This document shows positions 55,486-64,000 of a stretch of 64,000 nt of DNA, piece after piece. Made by a program: the position numbers and the translations under genes. Source of the stretch: Desulfovibrio mangrovi (GTDB lineage: Bacteria > Desulfobacterota > Desulfovibrionia > Desulfovibrionales > Desulfovibrionaceae). The notes under the pieces are model-generated. The model saw only the letters and a program-made list of their open reading frames with translations, searched no databases and was not told the origin of the DNA. Position 1 is the first letter of the stretch; every line of letters starts with the position of its first letter. Where the stretch lies: contig NZ_CP104208.1 of the NCBI RefSeq assembly GCF_026230175.1, positions 1,550,001-1,614,000 on the forward strand, in the 5' to 3' direction.

Positions 55486-55770
55486 CTAGCCGCCCGCCTT
55501 TTCCAGAAAGTATGCCCAAAACGGGTTGGCGAAGAGCAGAATCATGGACAGGACCAAACAATAGATGCCCGTCGATTCCACCATGGCCATGCCCACGAAC
55601 AAGAACTTGATGATGGTGTTGGTTTCATCCGGCTGCTGAGCGATGGAACTCAACGCCCGCGACAACGCAATGCCCTCGCCGATGGCAGATCCGATGGCGC
55701 CCAGCCCCATACAGATGCCCGCTGCGAGAACCGATCCCACAGCAATCCAGCCCATTGTGTCCATGGTCAC
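55486..55770 (-). CDS. atpE: N-ATPase c subunit, sodium-type
   Basis: 94 residues, two membrane helices. Helix 1 ends in GAIGSAIGEGIALSRAL with a Glu at 32; helix 2 has MAMVESTGIYCLVLSM with Glu65, Ser66 and Thr67. The V-E-S-T arrangement and the helix-1 Glu are the sodium-binding signature of c-rings (Ilyobacter ligands Gln32, Val63, Glu65, Ser66) and of N-ATPases. Forms the rotor ring. The start overlaps atpB by 4 bp. Confidence 0.95.
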   Translation of the reverse strand: MTMDTMGWIAVGSVLAAGICMGLGAIGSAIGEGIALSRALSSIAQQPDETNTIIKFLFVGMAMVESTGIYCLVLSMILLFANPFWAYFLEKAGG

Positions 55771-56462
55771 TCCTTCTGTTTCCGTTTGGCGGTTTCAGTA
55801 TGCGCCTCCATACCGGAAGCGATGAACACAGCCGCAAGCATTGTAAAAATATAGGCCTGCACCACACCGATAAGCAGCCCTACCAGCTGCATGACAACCG
55901 GCACGAACAAGGGCGCGAGCAGCAGGAGAATGGCCCCCATCATGCTGCCGCTCATGATGTTGCCGAAGAGGCGCAGGGCAAGCGCCACAGTGCGGGACAA
56001 CTCCCCGAAAATATTGAAAGGCAGCAGGAAGGGAGTCGGCTGGAGATACCCCGCCAGATAATTCTTCAGCCCATGTTCCCGAATACCGTAATACGGCACG
56101 GCAAAGAATACGCACAACGCAAGGGCCGTGGTGGTGGACAAAGACCCCGTGGGGGGCTTGAATCCCGGCACAAACGTAAGGATGTTGCTTACGAGAATAA
56201 AGATGAACAGGGTTCCCAGAAATGGGAGAAAACGTGCGGGGTTCTGCCTTGTAGCATCTTCTATCTGGTTCAGCAGGTTGCCCACCAGCACTTCAAGCAG
56301 GTTCTGACAAAAGTCGAAATCCGTCGAACTGGTCAACCGCCTGACCACCGACCATGAGAAAAGCACGATGAGGAGCATCACCCCCCACGTATAAAGAATG
56401 GTGGCGTTAAGAACAGCCAAGCCCCATCTGGTGTATTCGATACTGTCAGGGCTGATCTCCAT
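55767..56462 (-). CDS. atpB: N-ATPase a subunit
   Basis: 231 residues, about five membrane segments. Essential stator Arg in GELSRTVALALRLFGNIMSG; FVPGFKPPTGSLSTTTALAL and the C-terminal VGLLIGVVQAYIFTMLAAVF helix are typical. Forms the ion half-channels next to the c-ring. Overlaps atpE by 4 bp; 15 bp after atpR. Confidence 0.95.
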   Translation of the reverse strand: MEISPDSIEYTRWGLAVLNATILYTWGVMLLIVLFSWSVVRRLTSSTDFDFCQNLLEVLVGNLLNQIEDATRQNPARFLPFLGTLFIFILVSNILTFVPGFKPPTGSLSTTTALALCVFFAVPYYGIREHGLKNYLAGYLQPTPFLLPFNIFGELSRTVALALRLFGNIMSGSMMGAILLLLAPLFVPVVMQLVGLLIGVVQAYIFTMLAAVFIASGMEAHTETAKRKQKE

Positions 56463-56477
56463 ATACTCCCCGCTTCG

Positions 56478-56777
56478 TCAGGAATTGATGCCGCACAGCC
56501 TGGGCAGCATGACCATCCTGATGCCGTAGAAGCCGATACAGGCTGCAGCAATGGCAGGTCCGCTGCCAATAAGCGACGACATGCCGCCAAGCGTCACGAA
56601 ATACCGCACCAGAAAACACAACCAGAACCACAAACGCGGACGCGAAATGCGCGGCACATACCGCAGCGAAACCCAAAGCGCTCCGAAATGACAAACGGCA
56701 AGCGCGCTCCCCACAACAAGCCCCATGAGGAAGGCGCTACTCCAGTGTCCGCCAAGAGCTGCCGCTGTTTCAACCAT
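56478..56777 (-). CDS. atpR: N-ATPase AtpR subunit
   Basis: 99 residues, three hydrophobic segments. It occupies the atpR position (between atpQ and atpB) and carries ALWVSLRYVPRISRPRLWFW and FLVRYFVTLGGM, a membrane helix with an Arg as in AtpR, a subunit specific to N-ATPases proposed to help c-ring assembly. Overlaps atpQ by 8 bp. Confidence 0.88.
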   Translation of the reverse strand: MVETAAALGGHWSSAFLMGLVVGSALAVCHFGALWVSLRYVPRISRPRLWFWLCFLVRYFVTLGGMSSLIGSGPAIAAACIGFYGIRMVMLPRLCGINS

Positions 56778-57137
56778 CGTCGTTCTCCCGTTCCCTGAGA
56801 ACCTTCTGGCGTTGCTGGTTCAACCAGACTCCTGCCCCGAGGCAGCCCGCCCCCAGACCGAGCACCATGAGCATGAGTGTCCACGAATACGGCCCCGGCC
56901 ACTTCAGATCGATCCACACTCCTGTGAAGATGCCTATTAACGTGGGCACGACAACGAACCATCCGACAGCCCCGAACATCCCCAACCCGTACCAGGCTCC
57001 CAGCGGTTTCGTCCTGCCCGCCTTGAGCTTTCTGCGTTCCCTTGCCGCAACGTGCGAGGGAAAATCCTTTGCCTTGCCGGAATGCCGCTTAAGCTTGGCC
57101 GACTTGCCGTTAGTTTCCGGCATGTTCCTGTTCTCGC

Positions 57138-57141
<4 letters not shown>
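56770..57141 (-). CDS. atpQ: N-ATPase AtpQ (AtpI-like) subunit
   Basis: 123 residues. A basic N-terminal tail (KLKRHSGKAKDFPSHVAARE) is followed by two membrane segments with FVVVPTLIGIFTGVWIDLKW and MVLGLGAGCLGAGVWLN, the AtpI/AtpQ double-helix pattern. It stands in the atpQ slot between atpC and atpR. The basic tail is longer than usual. Overlaps atpC by 4 bp. Confidence 0.88.
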
Positions 57142-58900
<1,759 letters not shown>

Positions 58901-59782
58901 TCAGTAGCAGACCCAGAGAACCGATCCTGTCAGATCGCTGAACAGAGTTCTGGCCACGGACCCGACGAACATCTTCTTGAAAAACCCATGCCCTGCCCCT
59001 GCACTGCCGACCGCCACAACAGCATAGCCGCCTTCCTGCACCTCCTGCAGAATGCTTTTGGCAACAGGACCGCTTCCCTTCACCACACGCCTGATCCTGC
59101 CCTCGTCAAGTCCGGCGCCGGTGACAGCCGCAACCGTACGCTCCATGACCTCGTCTTCGGTGAACCTGCGTTCTTTTGATGCATCCTTGATATGAAGTAT
59201 GGTGACATCATGTGCCGGTTCAGCTGCGAGCATGAAGCCGACATGATCCGCGATCCGCAAGGAAGGTTCCGAACCGTCTGCACACAACAGGACGTTTTTC
59301 CGGTGATGGTGAAGCCTGCGGCAAACCCAGAAGGGAAAGCCGATGCGTTCCGCGAGAGATTCGAACAGTTCCCCGCAAACGCTCCCTTCAAACAGACATT
59401 CAAGCGAGACCAAAGCCCTGTGCCCCAGCACCACAGCATCGTAGAGGCCCTTGCTGCCCTCACGGACAATAACCTGCGCCTTTGCTTCGGACGTTGGCAG
59501 TACCTTTCTGGAAATGTGTTCAGGCAAAAAGCCTTCGCGTTCAAGTCGGGCATGAATCTCATGCAGACATTCCCGCCCTTTTCGCTCGGCAGACAGGTCC
59601 AGCGAACCGAGATTGCCCCCTCTGCCATATCCGCGATCCCATGTTTCGGGCGAACAATGGACAATATTCATCAAGCTCAGACGGACCTCTCGCTTATCCG
59701 AAAAAAAGCTTGAGATGAAATCCACGCCTGACATGGCAACAGACTCACACCGCAAAGGCAACAAGAGATGCCGTTTTGCCAT
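58901..59782 (-). CDS. Tandem universal stress protein (UspA family)
   Basis: 293 residues made of two Usp-like halves. The second half is clearest: KNVLLCADGSEPSLRIADHV, VTILHIKD, and the ATP-binding GSAGAGHGFFKKMFVGSVAR-type G-2X-G-9X-G-S/T loop. The first half is degenerate (LLLPLRCESVAMSG, AVVLGHRALVSLECLFEGSV). aaggaagg precedes the ATG. It stands 12 bp before atpD and is probably the first gene of the N-ATPase operon, perhaps coupling it to energy or nucleotide state. Confidence 0.88.
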   Translation of the reverse strand: MAKRHLLLPLRCESVAMSGVDFISSFFSDKREVRLSLMNIVHCSPETWDRGYGRGGNLGSLDLSAERKGRECLHEIHARLEREGFLPEHISRKVLPTSEAKAQVIVREGSKGLYDAVVLGHRALVSLECLFEGSVCGELFESLAERIGFPFWVCRRLHHHRKNVLLCADGSEPSLRIADHVGFMLAAEPAHDVTILHIKDASKERRFTEDEVMERTVAAVTGAGLDEGRIRRVVKGSGPVAKSILQEVQEGGYAVVAVGSAGAGHGFFKKMFVGSVARTLFSDLTGSVLWVCY

Positions 59783-60266
59783 GACAACACCTTCCTTAAC
59801 GACATGTTCCAGTCAAAGAGCCAGAGTCTCAACCTCCCGGAAGGCGTAATGCCTGTTCATCAACGTTTAGTCCTGCCATCGGAAGTCAGCTCGACTTGCA
59901 CATTCCAAGGCATAATTTCCAAGGGAAGTTACCATCATTCTACCTGAAAAACGATTCCCGTACACCCTGAATAGTGCAACCCAGCCATTTCTCCCCCAAA
60001 ACCAGCCAACATGAATCGGAGGGAGTATATGAAGCTGCACGGCATGAGCTTTCCCCCAACTCAGCAGGAATCGGTTTGATTTTGTGTGAGAGCCCGAAAA
60101 AAGAAAGACCTGACAAGGCGTTCATCCTCATCAGGCTCTTGCTTTTGCAACAAGGCAACGAGCATACCAGTCTGCTCCCAAACAGCCGCATCCCCATGAC
60201 CAACGATGCACTGCTCCGTTATGGAAAGAGTAGCCTCACAAGGAGCAGCCTCACCGACAGCAACGA
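59783..60266. other. Promoter region of the usp-N-ATPase operon
   Basis: No convincing gene. Short frames (e.g. minus 60061-60354, plus 59974-60573) lack motifs and the plus one runs into rbsR antisense. On the minus strand TTGACT near 59813-59808 could be a -35. I see no clear sigma-54 site. Confidence 0.45.
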
Positions 60267-60313
60267 CACGGGGCACCAGAGCCGCTACAGTTGCATGGCT
60301 CCGGTGCCCCGTG
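60267..60313 (-). terminator. 17-bp stem hairpin downstream of rbsR
   Basis: cacggggcaccagagcc (60267-60283) pairs with ggctccggtgccccgtg (60297-60313), one A/C position aside, with a 13-base loop. It lies ~125 bp past the rbsR stop. No U-run on either side, so it may be a stability or transcript-end structure. Confidence 0.5.
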
Positions 60314-60437
60314 GATTGATCAGAATATGGGCAAACGGGCAGATAGTTGCCCATGTTGTCTCAGGACAAGAGATCAACGCAGGCTGCGTACAGCCACTTC
60401 TCTCAACAACGGAACGGTGCTTGAGACTTCGACAAGG

Positions 60438-61442
60438 CTATGGCTTTCGGCAAACGGACGCCCGTTCAACAAGGCAGGGCTCAATCAGGATAACCTCTCC
60501 CCTGACGCGCTTGCTGTCCAGACGGTCAATGAGCGTATCCACGGCCATGGCGGCAATCTCTCCCTTGGGCTGATGGATCGTCGTCAGGGGAGGCGTCATG
60601 TAGCGGGCGATGTGAATGTCGTCATATCCGATGACGGAAAGCTCTTCCGGCACGCGAATGCCGAGGGTCGCCGCTTCAGACAGCACGCCCATGGCCATCA
60701 TGTCGTTGCAGACAAAGAGGGCTTCCGGTCGTTCGGGCAAGGCATGAAGAGCGCGCATGGCGGCAACCCCGCCTTCGCAGCCGTAATCGCCTCCGACAAT
60801 CCATTCGGAGCGGACAGACAGACCGGCTTCAGCCATGGCCTTGTGGAATCCCTCCGTACGCTCTCTGGCGGAGCGCCTGCCCATGGGGCCGGTAATGCAC
60901 CCAATGCGGGTATGCCCCATGTCGATCAGATGACGGGTGGCGAGATAGCCCCCGTACAGGGAATTGTCATAGATGCGGTCCACGATATCGGAGTTCGGCC
61001 CCCAGTCAAAAATCACAACAGGGGTGCGACGTTCCACCTCCAGCAGGTGAAGAATCTCGTTGGAAGCTTCACTGCACAACAACAGAAGCCCATCCACCCT
61101 CTTCTCCTCAAGGGCATCAAGACTCGCTTGCATACGCACCACATCACCGTCGGTATTGCAGAGGAAAAGGGTATAGCCACGCTCATAGCAACGCCGCTCG
61201 ACGTTATGAACCACCTCGGCAAAAAAGGGATTGGTGCTGGTGGAGACCAGCATACCGAGCGTATTGGTACGCTTCACCTTCAAACTGCGGGCTATGGAAG
61301 ACGGACGATAGCTCAACTCGAGAACGGCCTGCCGGACCCGAATAGCGACCTCGTCGCTGACAAACCGCGTGCCGTTCAGCACATGTGATACTGTCGAGGT
61401 GGAAACTCCGGCGAGCTTTGCTACATCCTTGATTGTTGCCAT
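60438..61442 (-). CDS. rbsR: LacI-family ribose operon repressor
   Basis: 334 residues. N-terminal LacI helix-turn-helix (MATIKDVAKLAGVSTSTVSH, VLNGTRFVSDEVAIRVRQAV), then a periplasmic-binding-like sensor domain (RTNTLGMLVSTSTNPFFAEV, GCITGPMGRRSARERTEGF, ELSVIGYDDIHIARYMTPPL). The start is 6 bp from the rbsK stop, so it is the last gene of rbsC-B-K-R and should repress the operon until ribose is present. Close in form to E. coli RbsR. Confidence 0.93.
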   Translation of the reverse strand: MATIKDVAKLAGVSTSTVSHVLNGTRFVSDEVAIRVRQAVLELSYRPSSIARSLKVKRTNTLGMLVSTSTNPFFAEVVHNVERRCYERGYTLFLCNTDGDVVRMQASLDALEEKRVDGLLLLCSEASNEILHLLEVERRTPVVIFDWGPNSDIVDRIYDNSLYGGYLATRHLIDMGHTRIGCITGPMGRRSARERTEGFHKAMAEAGLSVRSEWIVGGDYGCEGGVAAMRALHALPERPEALFVCNDMMAMGVLSEAATLGIRVPEELSVIGYDDIHIARYMTPPLTTIHQPKGEIAAMAVDTLIDRLDSKRVRGEVILIEPCLVERASVCRKP

Positions 61443-61448
61443 GCGGGC

Positions 61449-62375
61449 CTAGCTATGTGCGGTTAAAAATTCATCAATCTCGGTGCGGTACGGAACAGAG
61501 GTCTGCGCCCCCAGTCGTGTAACGGAAATAGCCGCGGCAGCATGGGCCATTCGAATGGCTTCGTCAATGCCCAACCCTTCCTGCAATGCGCCGGCAAGGG
61601 CTCCATTGAAGGTATCGCCCGCTGCGGTGGTATCAGTTGCCTGCACCCGGAAGCCGGGAATAAGGCGGTCACCATCGGCCCCGCTGTAGAAGGCCCCCTG
61701 CGCGCCAAGGGTGATGATCACCGATTCCACCCCCTTGCCCCTGAGAATCGCAGCAGCCTTGCGGGCATCTGCCTCGCTTTTGACCTCAACGCCGGTCAGT
61801 ACGGCGGCTTCCGTCTCGTTCGGGGTTATCATGGTCAGGGACGCCAGCAACTCGTCGGGAAGCGGACGGGCCGGAGCGGGGTTGAGAATCACGGTCACAC
61901 CGGCTTTACGCGCTTCATCCGCGGCCAGCATGATGGTCTCCATGGGGCTTTCAAGCTGCATGAGCAGCGTCTCCGCCTGCCGCACGTAAGCCAGATGAGG
62001 TTCGATCGCCTTGGGCGTGAGGCAAGCATTGGCCTCAGCAGAGATGACGATGGAGTTCTCTCCGCTGGCCGCTATCTGGATGAACGCGATGCCGGTAGGC
62101 TTGTCCGGCACCTGCATGACGGCTCTGGTATCCATGCCGTCTTTCTGAAATTCACTGATCATGCGGGAGCCGAAATCATCCGCTCCAACACAGGCGATAA
62201 AGCCGATATCCGCACCGAAACGGGCAGCCGCCACGGCCTGATTGGCTCCTTTGCCACCGGGAATGACCTGATAATCATGCCCTACAAGAGTCTCTCCGGG
62301 ACGGGGGAACTGCTCCACGCGCAGAACGTGGTCGGCATTGACGCTGCCAAGAACGATGAGCCTTTTTGCGGCCAT
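61449..62375 (-). CDS. rbsK: Ribokinase
   Basis: 308 residues from the ATG at 62375 (GAGGAG eight bases upstream), the same length as E. coli RbsK. PfkB motifs: VLGSVNADHVLRVEQFPRPG, GGKGANQAVAAARFGADIGF near the N terminus and DTTAAGDTFNGALAGALQEG with the catalytic Asp. Phosphorylates ribose to ribose-5-phosphate. Follows rbsB after an intercistronic hairpin. Confidence 0.95.
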   Translation of the reverse strand: MAAKRLIVLGSVNADHVLRVEQFPRPGETLVGHDYQVIPGGKGANQAVAAARFGADIGFIACVGADDFGSRMISEFQKDGMDTRAVMQVPDKPTGIAFIQIAASGENSIVISAEANACLTPKAIEPHLAYVRQAETLLMQLESPMETIMLAADEARKAGVTVILNPAPARPLPDELLASLTMITPNETEAAVLTGVEVKSEADARKAAAILRGKGVESVIITLGAQGAFYSGADGDRLIPGFRVQATDTTAAGDTFNGALAGALQEGLGIDEAIRMAHAAAAISVTRLGAQTSVPYRTEIDEFLTAHS

Positions 62376-62401
62376 GCGGATACTCCTCGCCTGAAATGAC
62401 A

Positions 62402-62430
62402 AAGGTGCGCCGGAATACCCGGCGCACCTT
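62402..62430 (-). other. Intercistronic hairpin, rbsB-rbsK
   Basis: aaggtgcgccgg-aatac-ccggcgcacctt, 12-bp perfect stem, 13 bp past the rbsB stop. Such hairpins commonly protect the 3' end of abundant binding-protein mRNA and lower expression of the next gene. Confidence 0.75.
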
Positions 62431-62443
62431 GTACACGGAATAG

Positions 62444-63319
62444 TTACTTTACAACCATGAGGGGAACGGGAATGGACTTCTCTACAGCCTGTCCCTTGAG
62501 GAGCTTGTCTGCGGCTTCCACGCCCAGAGAACCGATCAGCGCGGGCTGCTGGGCAACGGTACCGGTCATGGTGCCGCTCTTCACGGCAGCAACACCGTCA
62601 TCGGTGCCGTCAAAGCCGACAACCACAACCTTCTTGCCTGCAGCCTGCAGAGCGCGCAAAGCCCCCAGAGCCATTTCATCGTTCTGTGCAAATACGCCCT
62701 GAACATCTCCATGGTTGGCGAGCAGGTTTTCCATGACGTTCAGGCCCTTGGTGCGGTCAAAGTCTGCAGGCTGGCTTGCCAGCAGGTTGAAACCGTTGGC
62801 CTTTACGGCAGCGGCAAAGCCTTCGCCGCGATCACGGGCAGCGGAAGTTCCGGGCAGACCTTCAAGCTGGATAACCTTGGCACCCTTGCCCAGCTTCTCA
62901 GCCATGAAGTCACCGGCCATCTTGCCACCGGCAACGTTGTCGGAAGCGATGTGACATGCCACCTCACCGTGAGCAGCACCGCGGTCAAGGGTCAGCACGG
63001 GAATGCCAGCCTTGTTGATGAGACGGATGGCGTTGGAAACAGCATCGGAATCGGTGGGGTTGATGAGGATGGCCTTTACGCCGCGCACGGTAAGGTCTTC
63101 AACGTTGGCCAGTTCTTTGGCCGGATCGTTCTGGGAATCCAGCACGATGATCTCGTAGCCCATTTCCCCGGCTCTCTTCACGGCACCATCCTTCAGGGTA
63201 ACAAAGAAGGGGTTGTTGAGAGTGGAAACAACCAGCGCAATGGAATCCTTGGCCTGCGCCGATACGGTAAGCCCCAGAATCAGCGCCAGGGCAACAAGGG
63301 AAGTCAGAAGTCTTTTCAT
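62444..63319 (-). CDS. rbsB: Ribose ABC transporter periplasmic binding protein
   Basis: 291 residues with a signal peptide ([20 protein letters not shown], cleavage after AQA). [69 protein letters not shown] and [20 protein letters not shown] closely follow E. coli RbsB. Captures ribose for RbsC and the ATPase RbsA (outside the window). Confidence 0.95.
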   Translation of the reverse strand: MKRLLTSLVALALILGLTVSAQAKDSIALVVSTLNNPFFVTLKDGAVKRAGEMGYEIIVLDSQNDPAKELANVEDLTVRGVKAILINPTDSDAVSNAIRLINKAGIPVLTLDRGAAHGEVACHIASDNVAGGKMAGDFMAEKLGKGAKVIQLEGLPGTSAARDRGEGFAAAVKANGFNLLASQPADFDRTKGLNVMENLLANHGDVQGVFAQNDEMALGALRALQAAGKKVVVVGFDGTDDGVAAVKSGTMTGTVAQQPALIGSLGVEAADKLLKGQAVEKSIPVPLMVVK

Positions 63320-63342
63320 GCAACACGCTCCTTATTGTTGTT

Positions 63343-63999
63343 CTACTTGCTTTTCGTATCAACCAGTACTGCCAGCAGAATGACCAGAGCCTTGGCAATC
63401 ATCTGGTAGTAGGACGATACATCAAGCAAATTCAATGCGTTGTTGAGAAAACCGATAATCAGAGCCCCGAGCAGGGTTCCCATAATGGTCCCCTTGCCCC
63501 CCATAAGGCTGGTCCCGCCGAGAACAACCGCCGCAATGGCGTCCAGTTCATATCCCGCTCCGGCCGTGGGCTGCGCCGAGGATAGACGGGAGGTGACGAT
63601 GAGACCCGACAGGGCGGAAAGGAAACCGGCAATGGCGTACACCGTGATCTTGATGCTATCCACGTTGATGCCGGAAAGACGCGTGGCGGCTTCGTTTCCG
63701 CCAAGGGCGTAAACATAGCGGCCAAGTCTGGTGTGATTGAGGAGATACCAGGCTGCACCGTACACCACAGCCATGATCCAGATGGGAACCGGAATGCCCA
63801 GCATATAGCCGGTACCGATGGCCGAAAAAGCATCCGCCGTTTCCGTGAACCCTGTCGAGATGGGCCTGCCGTCGGTGTAGACAAGGGTAAAACCGCGTAC
63901 CATGGTCATGCTGACCAGCGTTGCAATGAAGGCCTGCACCTTACCCTTGGCGATGATTACCCCACTGGCTGCGCCGATAAACGCGCCGACGCACAACGT
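63343..63999 (-). CDS. rbsC: Ribose ABC transporter permease, C-terminal part (partial)
   Basis: About 218 residues reach the window edge; the 5' part is missing. Membrane segments and AFIATLVSMTMVRGFTLVYT, GGNEAATRLSGINVDSIKIT, LSSAQPTAGAGYELDAIAAV, VLGGTSLMGGKGTIMGTLLG are the RbsC/AraH permease core. The stop is 23 bp before rbsB. Confidence 0.94.
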   Translation of the reverse strand, partial: TLCVGAFIGAASGVIIAKGKVQAFIATLVSMTMVRGFTLVYTDGRPISTGFTETADAFSAIGTGYMLGIPVPIWIMAVVYGAAWYLLNHTRLGRYVYALGGNEAATRLSGINVDSIKITVYAIAGFLSALSGLIVTSRLSSAQPTAGAGYELDAIAAVVLGGTSLMGGKGTIMGTLLGALIIGFLNNALNLLDVSSYYQMIAKALVILLAVLVDTKSK

Positions 64000-64000
64000 T

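Noticed and set aside
59974-60573. 199-codon plus-strand frame before and across the rbsR 3' end
   Set aside because: No motif, no ribosome binding site, and half of it is antisense to rbsR.

Overview
The window looks like a chromosomal (or large-replicon) stretch of a free-living, motile, diazotrophic anaerobe of the Desulfovibrio type (Desulfovibrionaceae, Desulfobacterota). Grounds: a compact nif cluster with a [2Fe-2S] ferredoxin and a NifB-like protein between nifK and nifE, cache-domain sensor kinases, a TRAP transporter, a sodium-type N-ATPase operon, a tad pilus locus, and moderately GC-rich coding sequence with AT-rich intergenic regions. This placement is inference from gene content; no 16S or marker gene is present.

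Layout. (1) 1-10.3 kb: nitrogen fixation: nifD (3' end), nifK, a NifB/NifX-like protein without radical-SAM cysteines, ferredoxin, GNAT acetyltransferase, nifE, nifN, nifB (all +), then a convergent nifA with a sigma-54 type promoter at its start. (2) 10.5-17.1 kb: three minus-strand units (panF-yhdT, an exported protein, a dCache histidine kinase), each followed by a copy of one ~75-bp cassette made of a tRNA-3'-end-like segment plus a hairpin. (3) 17.1-24.6 kb: a probable catabolic operon behind a 28-bp palindrome: ridA, D-cysteine desulfhydrase family enzyme, TRAP transporter (P, Q, M), an unrecognised 409-residue protein, a glutamate-racemase-like enzyme and a GntR/FCD regulator. (4) 24.7-25.7 kb: a GAPDH with an altered phosphate-binding segment. 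(5) 26.1-36.0 kb: flagellar hook/filament genes (flgD, flgE, flgK, flgL, fliD, flagellin), bracketed by a small zinc anti-sigma-like protein and an ECF sigma factor. (6) 36.3-38.5 kb: an OmpR/CpxA-like two-component system. (7) 39.4-50.2 kb: a tad/Flp pilus locus (Flp pilin, cpaA, cpaB, cpaC, lipoprotein, two TadE-like proteins, TadG-like, cpaE, cpaF, tadB, tadC, TPR lipoprotein), followed by a PAS histidine kinase. (8) 51.9-59.8 kb, minus strand: usp-atpDCQRBEFAG, a sodium-type N-ATPase with a b subunit that appears fused to a delta-like C-terminus. (9) 60.4-64 kb, minus strand: ribose operon rbsC(partial)-rbsB-rbsK-rbsR.

How the parts work together. The nif genes provide the MoFe protein, the NifEN scaffold, NifB and an electron carrier, under NifA. 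In the 17-24 kb operon, a PLP lyase that should release 2-aminoacrylate sits directly behind RidA, which hydrolyses that intermediate, with its own importer, a racemase and a regulator; this looks like a dedicated amino-acid (D-cysteine or a sulfonated analogue) utilisation system with one protein of unknown function. Motility, adhesion (Tad), sodium bioenergetics and ribose uptake fill the rest. The most noteworthy items are the cysteine-less NifB-like protein, the lyase/RidA/unknown/racemase operon, the repeated tRNA-end cassettes, and the N-ATPase with its b-delta hybrid subunit and leading Usp gene.
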